Source of the DNA: Beroe ovata
Lineage: Eukaryota > Ctenophora > Nuda > Beroida > Beroidae
Direction: 5' to 3'
DNA: 20,126 nucleotides
Assembly: GCA_946803715.1 (NCBI GenBank)
Contig: CAMPET010000054.1
Coordinates: forward strand, 52,636 to 72,761
Positions 1 through 9,010 of this stretch are shown one piece after another. A program made the translations under genes and the position numbers. How positions within the stretch are numbered: the stretch's first letter is position 1; each line of letters begins with the position of its first letter. Below the pieces are notes generated by a model. That model was not told the origin of the DNA. It ran no database searches and saw nothing but the letters and a program-made list of their open reading frames with translations.

Positions 1-23
1 ACTCCATATTAACTATCAGCTTG

Positions 24-24
<1 letters not shown>

Positions 25-72
<48 letters not shown>

Positions 73-78
73 TGTGTG
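25..78. repeat. (TG)n microsatellite
   Basis: About 27 TG dinucleotides, interrupted once at 69-70 by TT. Similar but shorter tracts occur at 7799 and, as CA, at 13387. Confidence 0.98.
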
Positions 79-200
79 CTGCAATTGAATACGGGATCAC
101 GTGCTCTATTATCACGCCTGTGTATTATCATCTGACATCACGTATGTTTATCAAATTCGTGACCATGGCTGTATCCGAGATGATATAGATTAAGCTGTAA

Positions 201-352
201 AGAGAACGATATGATTGGGGAGGGGGGCACAAATTTCTCAGTCACGTGGCAGCAATTGACCAATGAGAACACAGATGCAACCAATGAAAACCGAAAATAG
301 CTGTCACGTGATTCAAATCAATTGTGACCCCTCCCCAATGATACCGTTCTCT
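201..352. mobile_element. Foldback (MITE-like) element, 152 bp
   Basis: Terminal arms of about 32 bases (201-232 and 321-352) are near-perfect reverse complements, beginning AGAGAACGATATGATTGGGG and ending in its complement. Both arms carry a G-rich/C-rich run. Inside, two CACGTG sites (243 and 305) lie near the ends. The spacer is about 88 bases and has no coding capacity. A target-site duplication is not clear. Confidence 0.7.
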
Positions 353-1025
353 ATTGGTGACAGTGTTATAGGCAGTACTATTAATAGCCGTAGTACTGGT
401 AGTAGATAACACGGTTAAGAACAGGATTAACACTCTTTGGAAGTTTGAGGATAGACTACGGACAAAGACCTCTATTATGTGATTTCTAGCACCAATAAAG
501 CAATAATGTGGGAGGAGGATTCTTGGGCGCCCATGATAAAAACACGTTCAACTTCGCCTAATATAAGCTGTTCCTGACTCTATTCATAACACCAGAATGG
601 ATGTAAGCCCGGGACCATATAGCTAGAACTACACTACTGAAGAAGACAACCTATAATCTGAAGTCTCTTCGTGTTCTCACACTAGTCAAAGACTCTCTTC
701 TGGATGGCATGGTGGCTCAACTCGAGGGTAGTGGGCCTGTGTGACTCAAAGACCTGGTTCGGCATTTTTTGTTTTATCTGGTATAATATGATGAAACCAT
801 ACACCACAATGGAAAGCTGGTCCACCAATCTATTGTGAAATCTACAATTAATGGTACTATTGAGTTAAGGAAATGGAAGTAACGGAGAAAGTCAGTTGAG
901 ACTGAGGAGGGACTGTAAATTATTCCGCGATCAAAGCCCTCAAGAAAAAAAGGGACGATGAACCATGATAGATATATTTTAACAATTTCTATCGGGAATA
1001 AGTCCGTTTGCCACTTTGGCCAGGC

Positions 1026-1190
1026 GCTGGTCTTACGCAGGTCTAACGCCGGTCTAATGCCGGTCTAACGCCGGTCTAACGCCGGTCTATTGCAGGTTTG
1101 GCGCCGGTCTTGTGCAGGTTTGGCGCCGGTCTAATGCCGTTCTAATGCCAGTCTAATGCCAGTCTAACGCCGGTCTAACGCCGGTNCTAA
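1026..1190. repeat. 11-bp minisatellite, about 15 copies
   Basis: The consensus is GCCGGTCTAAC. Fifteen consecutive 11-base units can be laid out from 1026 with few differences and no indels, except that the last unit contains an N at 1186 that breaks the period. Two units of a variant GCAGGTTTGGC (1092 and 1114) are spaced one unit apart. Confidence 0.95.
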
Positions 1191-1791
1191 AGTACAGCTG
1201 CCGATTATTAGTGAGAAGTATTGTCACAGTTAGAGGATGAGTGTGCGGAATAATGATGAACAGCAAGAGGAAAAACTTGACAAAATGGAAAAATCAGCGA
1301 TTGATATTGTGAAATTCATGTTCCTCTAATTGAATTTGATAGTCTATAGTTGAATCTGCGTGAGTTTACTATCAATCAGTCAAGTGCCGGTGATTTTGAA
1401 AAGGTTTCATGAAATCTATGTCAAAGTCCGTAGCCCACAAAATCGAACAGATTGAATCCTCTCGATTTAATATGTTGTGAGTGTTTTAATGTGCGGGGTA
1501 TGTGACTTCCTCCATTGAGGGTGGGGTTATTATATATAGCTTGTGCAGTGCGAACACATGCATGCAGCACAAGCTGTGCGTTTGAAGAGAACGTTAGTCA
1601 ATTTAATCCTAAATTTAGTCGATTTAAACTCGTACAAGGAAGATCTCTAGTGTTAGTCGAATCAACTGAAAATTCATGTTCACCCTCGCCTCAATTTTAG
1701 AAATTTGCACTCAAAACGTGTGTGCCGATTATTGCACAAATGAAACGCGTACGTGTTTTTGTGACAATAAGTCAACACTATATTCATTCAG

Positions 1792-1899
1792 GGGTTCGGA
1801 GAGCGTGTACAACATCACAACAGGGAACGAGTGGTTCATGTGGATGGAGAATGTCTTCACCAAATCTGCCTACTGGGAGACCAACATAGCTGGATCACG
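1792..1899 (+). CDS. Polycystin exon a: start of extracellular TOP domain
   Basis: Encodes residues 1-35 plus two bases of Arg36. It includes NITTGNEWFMWMENVF, which fits the tryptophan-rich helix that follows membrane helix 1 in polycystins (the DFWDW-like segment). The acceptor tattcattcag ends at 1791 and the donor is CACG|GTTTGA at 1900. The open frame runs left to 1676, but the stretch 1676-1791 is cysteine-rich and unlike the family, so I treat it as intron. The exon starts with the third base of a codon (phase 2), so a preceding exon is required and was not found in 1-1780. One NxT glycosylation site (NIT) is present. Confidence 0.8.
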
Positions 1900-4800
1900 G
1901 TTTGACTAATTACATGTTAATTATCTTCCAATTATGCAAGTTAGATGGCATGGAGCTTTTTGTAGCAAAAATTCAGATGCGATTATGGCATTCTATGGTT
2001 TCTTGTCTACTAGCTTTCAAATATTCCAAATAAAGCACATCTTCAAAGTTTTCAGCTATACAGCCTTACACCCCTGAAGCGTCTGTATCCTAAAGCGACT
2101 GGTTTTGACCCTATAGAATTAATCCTGCGTAGTATCCACAAACTTAGTAACCTGAGCTGTGTAGTATGACCATGAGCAGAATTGTGAGTTGCTGCCAAGG
2201 GTCGGCCAGAGGTCAAGTGACAAGCTCCCTGCCATGTGACTTGCTATCAACTTCTAGAATCGCCTCCCTATATCCACCATGATTATAATTGTAATAAACG
2301 AATATAACCCCCTCTCCCCGCAGAGGTTTTACTCGTGACGGCGGTTTCTACAGACTGGGTAGTGTCAGGTTGAGAATGCAGCTGAAGGGGAGCACTTGTG
2401 ACAGGGAGCAGTGTCTGCAGGGCTGGTCCGCCCCACCCACCGTCACCTCCCACTTCTCAGATAGAGGGGGCTACCCCACTGCAGGTATACCTTGTGAGCA
2501 TGCGCTCAGATCAGCTCTGATTCAAGTAAATATACCGTAATTCACGAAATTGTAGGAATTTTTGAGATATCTATAGTGCCCTGGGCAGTAGGCGGTTATG
2601 CACTGTGCAGTCCTAAACCCCTGAGAGCCATGTTTATATCTATTCCCCCCTCCATCTGTCAGGAACATTCTCGTGGTATGATGAGTCCGGTCACGTGATC
2701 TACCTCCCACCAACCCGTTCTGATGCCCTGGCCCTGCTCCGGGAGCTACAGTCCAGTTCGTGGATCAGTCAGGCGACCTCGGTTGTGCTGGTGGAGATGC
2801 CGCTCTACAACCCATCCACCAACACATTCGTGGATGTAAAGTTCATCTCAGAGTTCTCCGATTTCTGTGAGGTTCAGAACTCAGTGTCCATTACCCCTCT
2901 TCATGTGCTGTTCAGGTAGGTGTTACGTGCGGGCGATATGCGTGACAAATTTCGTAGCTCACAAATTCAGCAATTAGGGCGGAAGCGATTGCTCTGACTA
3001 AGATCAGTCGGCGAGATATCACGACAGACGTTTTTCTCACTTTTGTTTCACTACCAAGTACCATGTCACTGTCTCAAAAACTTAAATAGTCGAGGCTCCA
3101 TGAGTTTGAAGTAATTTATAGCGAGCGTTTCTTTTCGGCAGCTATTTATAGTGATGAATTCTTAACCACTTGATTAGGGCTCAAGTTCATCATCTCAACC
3201 ACGTTGCCGTACTTGAGAAAAAGCTTTTTACCACCACTTTTTCAATATAAGAGGATGTACCTATGGTATCCGGTACAGGAAGTCACGAAGAGTAACATGT
3301 TAGAAAGGTTGCAATCGGTTACAAAATATGTCTCAAAAATTGGGATATCCTACACTGCAGTGAAAACAATAACATACTGATCGATTTTGAATATTGTCTC
3401 TACGACAAAATAATGAAACTGAACTTAAATTACTGAATCTGATTTTAATAACTTGACATCGGGAATATGATCCCGCGTTCAATCTGAGAATTGAAAGTTT
3501 TAAAGGTTTTTCGGCGAGTACAAAAGTTATGTATTCAAACATGCAGTGAAAACATCCATGACAATTTCCGTGGAATGACTATTTCCATTTTCCCTGCTCA
3601 GGAACTCCACCCAAGAAGCTATCCTGTTCATCGTACTGGCTCTGTTCCTTATCGGGCTGGTCCTGCTGCTGAGGGAGGTATTCAGAGCGTATGTGGAGGA
3701 GAGCCCGGCCCCCTCCCTCTCCTACAACACCATCCTAGCTGTGTTCATGATCGGGGCATTTGTCTCCCATCTGGTCCGCATCCTGGAGGTAAACACTCTC
3801 AGGGACAGTCTCATGGAGAAGAGCCAGTATATCGACATGAACAACCTCAATTTCGTGACATCTGTCATGATGTTCTGCTACGGTATGTCTACCTTCTTCC
3901 TCGTCATGAGGTCCATCCTCGTGTTCAAATTCTTCAGAATCATCAACATTTTCCATACTGTACTCGTGATCGCCCTTTCAAACCTCCTCCATTTCTCTGT
4001 CTTCTTCATCGTGACGATCTTTATCTTTGCACTGGCTGGAATGATCATGTTCGGGTCCAATGTCCTTGTCTTCTCAACGTTCACCAAATCCCTCATGTCA
4101 CTCCTCGCGGTGCTAACGCACAATATGGAGTTCCTCCAATTCCAGCAATCGGCCCCCTACATAGCTCCCATATACTTCATGGTTTTCTACGGCGTGACCT
4201 ACCTTGTTCTCTGTCGCATAGTGGCTGTCATATTCATCAGAACGATGTTTGAAATACGGAGAAGCAAGGCTGACAGAGAGCAGGAGGAGCTCGCCACCTT
4301 TCTGTGGAACAAGTTCCAGGAGTGGCTGTGGGAAGAGGACGAGGAGAAGAAGAAGAGGAAGAACACCACGCCCAACTACGACGTGGTGTCCACCAAAGTC
4401 GAGGAGATGGAGGCCTTTGTCAACGCCCTCCTCAGAACAGTGGAGGCTGGTAACGGCAGGAAACATTCTGGTCATGGGCCACCCGCAGCTGCCCATGGGC
4501 CAGGTAGCTCATTCGTTCAGACACAGGGGAACGCTAGACCAACGTCTGTCCCATCGTCCTCCAAGCTTGATCCTAAACCAGACACTCCGCCTAAGAGCGC
4601 TCCAAACAAGTCAGCCAAGTATACGAGTTATCCTTCAGCGGGTTCTGACGATCCTGTTGTTCCCGCGGGTTTCCAAACCGCTCCTAGTGCTGCCCATGAG
4701 GAGTTGAATTGTCTGGAGGATTTCCATTCCCCTCCGATCTCACCCCAGCTAATCACCTCTTCGCCCCGCAGTCCACGGGGTTACCAGCCCTCGTCTGTGG

Positions 4801-7329
4801 AGGAAACTTCGTTCAGCTTCATAACCCCCATGAAACCGCTCTCGCCCATGAAGGGCAAATCACGTGCTCCCAGGAAAGCAAAGACCAGAGGAAAACGTGG
4901 AGTTCCACTCGTTACTGACACAGGGCAACAAGAAATCGAACTGTCACAGAATAAGGTGGTTCTGACAAATCTGTCAATAGAACACAAAAACAAAGGGGAA
5001 GTTGCACCGCTAAAACCGATAGCTGGATCATCATCGACCGAGCTATCGCAGTCTATGCGGAATATGCCACGAGTATTATCACCGAATCTCCCGACCTCTA
5101 TACAAACCATCGTCAACAAGCGAGCTGAGCTGCCGCCCCTGGAGGGAAATGGTGTCAGTGCACTGAATCCGCACCACTTTGGTGAAGGTGAGGGTTTCAT
5201 GAAATATTTGGTTCATCTTAGATGACTATTGACTTAGATGTCTAAGATATATTATCTTGTGATTTGAGATCTTAATACTTATGACGTTATTGAAATTAAG
5301 AATTTGGAATTTTTGATAACGCACAGATGCAACAAGTGAAACAGTCGTTGTTAGTTTAACTCACTAACAACGACTGTTTCACTTGTTGCATCATGTGCGT
5401 TATCACAATTAATTCCAAATTCTTGATTTCACATGCGACTACTACAAAACACCCCACTACTCCAACTCAATGTTATTGAAATTGTTCAGGTGGAGAGGCT
5501 AAGAAAAAGCCCTCACCTCTTGGCACCAGATCACGACCATCAGACCGGCCCATCTTTGGGAATGGTGGCCATCTTACACCAGTTGAAGCTAACAAGCCCT
5601 CTTCATATCGGGTACTCGCACATATGCATCATGATTCAAACTTATAGATACGATGAGAGATAACTTGGTTAATTCTCTTTTGACTCTGTTGACAAAATGA
5701 AAATGCGTCTTTTCATTTTGTTTACAGAGTCAAAAGAGAATTAACCAAATATCTGTAATCGTAACTCATGCGACTCTTATTCAACCGTCCAATCCATAAA
5801 CTCTGTAACCATAGTATAAATACGTACCCGGTTTCAGTTTTTAATCAAACTTACAGAGAATTTTAGATGTCTCGCGAAATCTTGTAAAATATAATTTCTC
5901 AACCGTACCCATTTATTTTCTTCTCTCTTTTTTTAAATACCCCAAATTATAAGCCCGAACCACTTATAAAAGCTACGTTTATTCATATTAAAGATTGGTA
6001 GCTTGACTACTTAGTCATATGATGTTGAGAGGTGGGCGTTGTATCACATAACCCTCAGCCGCCGCCACGACGAGGGTTACTTGTAGAGGAGGAAGAGGCT
6101 CAGGAAGACATAACTCAGCACTGCAAGATGCAAAACATTATTCGAGCTATACGGGAGGTCACCGCAGACGAAGATGATTCTGCGGAAGTTGCGACATCAT
6201 GTGCGCAGGATCTGCCGACTCCGTCAGACTCCAAACTGGGTAAAAATTACTGGAGAACGGGGCTTGATCAGGACTTATATATGTTTGAGATACTGATCAC
6301 AGCTTCTCTTTTAACCATTGACTACGATTGATAATAAATCCATCCTCCCTTCTCTAAACAGATCAGGAGGGATGTGCTGCAGCTGATGACGCGTTTAACC
6401 AACTCCGAGAACACCTCAAGAGAGGTGACACGTGTCCTGACGTCATCATCAAGTCCATTCTCACGGAAATTGAGCGCCCACAGACAACCCCGGAGGAGGC
6501 ACAGAGACAAACAGCACTCCTGGCTGAGCATCTCAAGAAAGCCGGCTGGGATGATCCCCCCTTTTTACAACGAGAACGCACTGATATTTCGCTCTTCTCC
6601 CTCCTTACACGGTATAAACCCTAGAAATATTGTTTAACGATACAAAAATTCAAGAATAATTGGTACGATTCGAGTCTAAATGATCCTAACGATATCCTCC
6701 CACGAAATATGAAATTCATCTCACAAAAAATTCAGTTCACCTACCAGAAGTTAGATCCTAATATATTTGATGGTCGAATATTTGATAACAAACTGATATT
6801 GATAACAAACTGAATCGATCTCCTGCGCAGGGAAAGTACCCAAATGTCGGAGTATGGTGTCAGTCGGGAGGGTAGCACCGTCGAGAGAATAGCCGGTGTC
6901 AAAGGTGTCAATTCTAATCCCCCAGCTGCTGAGATGCGAGGAGAAGAGGAACTTCCAGATGAGGTATCAGCACTCATCCGTCGAGCTCTTGTTCAGGTTT
7001 GGTTTTACAGTGTGTGGGCGCGTTCGTGGAGTCAGTTTGTCACGTGTGCTGGGTACGTGTGCTGGACATGTGCACGTTTCCATGGTACCTGCTTGAAAGT
7101 AAAATTTAGCATGATACACACTCAAGCACATACCAATTGCTGGCTAATTGTTAAGTAACGGCAGGTCAGTAACGGTGTTTCTCCGACGGATAGCTCTGCT
7201 GCCGGTTCGGCGGCGGGGCTGCGGTCCGACAAGTCAGATCGACACTCCAGCGACGAGCATTCGCCAACGGGACCTCCGGAACCGATTGTGACTGAAAACA
7301 CTTTCATATTTGCAAGAGATCATTTTTAA
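1792..7329 (+). CDS. Polycystin-1-family protein, 3' part of gene (9 exons joined)
   Basis: Proposed join: 1792-1899, 2324-2484, 2663-2915, 3602-5187, 5490-5611, 6059-6239, 6362-6611, 6831-6996, 7165-7329. All eight introns are GT-AG and every junction keeps frame, giving 996 residues to a TAA. Residues 1-174 form the extracellular polycystin (TOP) domain between membrane helices 1 and 2. Residues 179-387 carry five membrane segments with a pore helix before the last one. Residues 388-996 are a cytoplasmic tail. The family (PKD1, PKD1-like, PKDREJ) forms membrane receptor/channel subunits, often with PKD2-type partners in cilia. The order of a tryptophan-rich TOP start, a GxxRLGxVRLR strand, an FSWYDxxGHVIYLP strand and six-helix channel segments favours PKD1-type over PKD2. 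Helix 1 and the usual N-terminal PLAT/GPS part are outside the window. Family assignment is strong; the exact orthologue and the last exons are less sure. Confidence 0.87.
2324..2484 (+). CDS. Polycystin exon b: TOP domain beta strands
   Basis: Encodes residues 37-89 with split codons at both ends: CG|A makes Arg36 and G|GA makes Gly90. The segment GGFYRLGSVRLRMQL matches the conserved polycystin strand that reads roughly LGxxRLRQxR. It is followed by two cysteines (residues 61 and 66) that could form a disulfide. The acceptor is a clear pyrimidine tract ending ccccgcag at 2323, and the donor is GCAG|GTATAC at 2485. The 424-base intron on the left and the 178-base intron on the right contain nothing else recognised. 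Confidence 0.88.
2663..2915 (+). CDS. Polycystin exon c: rest of TOP domain
   Basis: Encodes residues 91-173. FSWYDESGHVIYLP aligns with the W-x-Y...YxxGGYVxxL strand typical of the polycystin extracellular domain. The next segment, DALALLRELQSSSWISQAT, matches the helix that carries the conserved tryptophan in 'xLQxxxWLDxxTRAVFLE' of PKD1-type proteins. A VLVEMPLYNPSTNTFVDV strand follows and fits the family's 'xExTxYNxxxNLF' pattern. The acceptor is ccatctgtcag (to 2662). The donor is TTCAG|GTAGGT at 2916, which also creates an in-frame TAG if the intron is retained. Confidence 0.9.
2916..3601 (+). other. Intron between polycystin exons c and d
   Basis: This 686-base A/T-rich intron starts GTAGGT and ends tccctgctcag. 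No repeat, RNA gene or extra exon is seen in it. Confidence 0.8.
3602..5187 (+). CDS. Polycystin exon d: membrane segments 2-6, pore, proximal tail
   Basis: This 1586-base exon encodes residues 175-702. The real start is the acceptor tccctgctcag (to 3601), not an ATG. Hydrophobic segments lie at about 179-199, 218-236, 258-276, 302-324 and 361-387. An S4-like stretch carries Arg277, Lys283 and Arg286, and the pore helix is at about 334-351. The pore reads LTHNMEF (345-351) where PKD2-type channels have an LGD-type acidic filter. After the last helix come a charged stretch rich in W, E and K (about 395-427), a short possible coiled coil (435-455), and a Ser/Pro-rich tail with several SP sites. 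A basic block follows at 591-607. The donor is GAAG|GTGAGG at 5188. Without splicing, the frame would stop at 5223-5225. Confidence 0.93.
5292..5430. mobile_element. Near-perfect foldback element in intron d-e
   Basis: Arms 5292-5355 and 5363-5430 are reverse complements over about 64 bases with only a few small indels and changes, around a 7-base loop (TTAACTC). The outer ends read GAAATTAAGAATTTGGAATT and its complement. There is no coding capacity. The near identity of the arms points to a recent insertion or to active maintenance. Confidence 0.85.
5490..5611 (+). CDS. Polycystin exon e: Ser/Pro-rich tail segment
   Basis: Encodes residues 704-743, a basic, Ser/Pro-rich stretch that begins GEAKKKPSPLGTRSRPSDRP. 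The acceptor attgttcag (to 5489) is good and matches the phase-1 end of exon d. The donor CGG|GTACTC at 5612 is weak, but it gives phase 0, which fits the next exon. If that intron is retained the frame runs on to a TAG at 5645-5647, which would give a short tail. No domain is recognised. The exon sits between two foldback elements, one in each neighbouring intron. Confidence 0.68.
5647..5766. mobile_element. Second foldback element in intron e-f
   Basis: Arms of about 57 bases (5647-5703 and 5710-5766) pair around a 6-base loop (TGCGTC). The core TTGGTTAATTCTCTTTTGAC and its complement are nearly perfect, and the outer ends are less so. The sequence is unrelated to the foldback at 5292-5430, although both are followed by the same nine bases CATGCGACT (5432 and 5767). 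Confidence 0.8.
6059..6239 (+). CDS. Polycystin exon f: acidic tail segment
   Basis: Encodes residues 744-803. It begins PPPRRGLLVEEEEAQEDITQ and contains a second acidic run, TADEDDSAEVA. The acceptor is ataaccctcag (to 6058), phase 0. The frame is open back to 6029, so an acceptor 20-30 bases earlier is possible. The donor CTGG|GTAAAA at 6240 is phase 1 and matches the next exon. Codon use and the acidic helix-prone composition look coding. No domain is recognised. Confidence 0.65.
6362..6611 (+). CDS. Polycystin exon g: predicted helical module in the tail
   Basis: Encodes residues 805-886, with Asp804 made from the split codon G|AT. The sequence is hydrophilic and helix-prone: DAFNQLREHLKRGD, VIIKSILTEIE and TALLAEHLKKAGWDDPPF. 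These suggest a small three-helix module ending in a WDDPPF turn. I do not recognise a family. Of the three frames, only this one shows this amphipathic pattern, and it is the one whose phase fits the exon before it. The acceptor is tctctaaacag. The donor CACG|GTATAA at 6612 is phase 2 and fits exon h. Reading through would end at a TAG at 6622-6624. Confidence 0.72.
6831..6996 (+). CDS. Polycystin exon h: tail segment
   Basis: Encodes residues 888-942, with Arg887 made from CG|G. It is a mixed charged stretch whose end, EELPDEVSALIRRALVQ, looks like an amphipathic helix. The acceptor is ctcctgcgcag (to 6830) and the donor is TTCAG|GTTTGG at 6997, phase 0. The ATG at 6844 is inside the exon and need not be a start. 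No family is recognised. Linking it to exon g rests on phase match and position only. Confidence 0.66.
7165..7329 (+). CDS. Polycystin exon i: C-terminal end and stop
   Basis: Encodes residues 943-996 and a TAA at 7327-7329. The segment is rich in Ser, Ala, Asp and Pro and ends in FARDHF. The last residues (Asp at -2, Phe at 0) loosely fit a class III PDZ-binding end. The acceptor gtaacggcag (to 7164) has a poor pyrimidine tract. Support comes from the matching phase and from an open frame of 54 codons with coding-like composition. No clear AATAAA signal follows within a few hundred bases. Confidence 0.63.
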   Translation, partial: VSNGVSPTDSSAAGSAAGLRSDKSDRHSSDEHSPTGPPEPIVTENTFIFARDHF

Positions 7330-7658
7330 CGTTTTTGGATACAAGACAGCAGTACTCGATAAACTGTACTTTTGTTCCCGCGCTGCGTGCCCCAAATACT
7401 CCGCGCGCGCTGCGCGTCTCCGTGGTTTCTACGACTTTTCAGTTCACTGAGTAGAATAGGGGCGCGCAACGTGTGCACATGTACTTTCAACATCATGACA
7501 TGTGTGCGCTGCATCGCGTCAATGTTCGGACTGTGGTAAACCGTCTTTTCCTCCGTCTTTGTTGTAGAAATAGCGATAGCTTTTGCATGGTCAGTAGATA
7601 TCTAGGTTAAAACCGTCCATGATGGACTCTGCCAAAATTGTTGGGCGCTATAACTGGA

Positions 7659-7691
7659 CGGAGTTATTGCGGAGTTATTGCGGAGTTATTG
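7659..7691. repeat. Three tandem copies of an 11-bp unit
   Basis: CGGAGTTATTG is repeated exactly three times. Confidence 0.93.
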
Positions 7692-7796
7692 CGCACCTTT
7701 ATTGAGGACTTTTTTTTGTTAATTGTATATTTAGAAGCAGTACGTTGAGATCACTTGATCACGCTTTTCCAAATCAAATCTCCGCATGCGCCAAAA

Positions 7797-7798
<2 letters not shown>

Positions 7799-7830
<32 letters not shown>
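7799..7830. repeat. (TG)16 microsatellite
   Basis: An uninterrupted TG run of 32 bases. Confidence 0.98.
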
Positions 7831-7831
<1 letters not shown>

Positions 7832-8884
7832 TACAATTGTGTTGTAGCCACAGTTATAGCGCAGTTTCTTAACCCTCGTTGAAATACCCCAATCGATCAT
7901 GATTCAGATATCCAAAGTCATTATTACTGATTTGCATAACACCACCATAACACCACCATAAGGAGGGGAGTGGGATTATAGACATGTGTGGTTATATCAC
8001 TCCTCTTAGTTGGCACGCGTCACTCTGTGCCATGGTTCTGGAAAGTATGTCTATCACTTGCAGTAGATCAACTATATGATAGAAAGTGGAAGAAGCGACG
8101 TGTGCGGTGCCAGACGGTACAATCACGTAGGTCATTGATGCACTGCCGATGTGGTACATGTGCAATAGGCGATGGGGTGATGTCTGGCCACCACGTAGCA
8201 AACTGCGTGATGATATTTGAACAATATCTTGGTTCCACCAAACTTCCTATCATATTTCAGTATTCATGAGTCATGACATTGACTCATTCAGAAAAACACC
8301 CAACGACTTGTCTCAATCATCGGTTTACTGCTTCACGCAACTGCTTACCCACGCCTCTAACTATTCGATTGAGGTAATAGAAGCTTGCCTTTTCATCAAC
8401 GTTGTGTCTAACGAAACCAGATTATAACAGGCATAATAAGCAGTAAATACAGTATTCCATGACATGAACTTCTACTTTCAATGGTCTCCATCATACTTGT
8501 CTCTCCATTTTCTGTCTTCATCGGTCATTTCAGTTTGTGCCAAGGACAGGTTTGGGACAGTGATTTGGGTTATCTTAGAGTAAGAGTTAGGTGAGGTCTA
8601 AACAAAATCACCTTCGGCACAACACTCATGCTCACTTACAAATGTCAGCACAGCTTTGAGTCTACAGTACAGCATGCACTACACATTTCAATAGGACAAG
8701 TCACTCAATCTTCGGAAGGGCGCACACACTAAATTGACCTCCGAAGGGTTATGTGGTACTGGTAAGTGGTAAAGGGTTTAGATTTTCATAGAGGTTTGTT
8801 ATATTTTCATAGATAGAGGTTCAATCAATTTCAGTGTAGAGATTTGCCCCCTATAGTTCCTGGCTAGCTTTTGAGCGCCTAACT

Positions 8885-9010
8885 TCCGAACTTCAGCCTT
8901 AACTCCAATAACCCTTACCTCGTTCCTGATTCGAACCTCCCTGACCCTGGCCCTAACTCCTACCCTAACTCCTACTCTTTAACCCCTAATTACTCCAACC
9001 CTGACCCTTA
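8885..9010. repeat. Degenerate C-rich, telomere-like stretch
   Basis: Repeated words such as CCCTAACTCCTA, CCCTGACCCT and TTAACCCCTAA occur over about 125 bases without a fixed period. It resembles a decayed array of CCCTAA-type units. No exact TTAGGG array is present. Confidence 0.45.

Larger units (their letters stand above)
1..1791. other. Sequence left of the first recognised exon
   Basis: Apart from the TG tract, the 201-352 foldback and the 11-bp minisatellite, no exon is visible. I looked in three frames on the + strand for the polycystin first membrane helix and found no suitable hydrophobic run with splice sites. Most or all of this is probably intron of the polycystin gene. Confidence 0.5.

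Noticed and set aside
1676-1791. Cysteine-rich in-frame extension before polycystin exon a, beginning with an ATG
   Set aside because: It does not resemble the family, lacks the first membrane helix, and a good acceptor at 1791 removes it.
3491-4252. 253-codon open frame on the + strand overlapping polycystin exon d
   Set aside because: Pro/His-rich frame shadow; the alternative frame has clear membrane helices and family motifs.
4781-5200. 139-codon open frame on the - strand
   Set aside because: Shadow of the Ser/Pro-rich tail in polycystin exon d.
7378-7475. GC-rich patch as a CpG-island promoter
   Set aside because: Short, with no following exon or start site visible nearby.
8535-8622. 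TTGTGCC...GGCACAA inverted repeat as a MITE
   Set aside because: Only about seven bases pair well; too short to call on its own.
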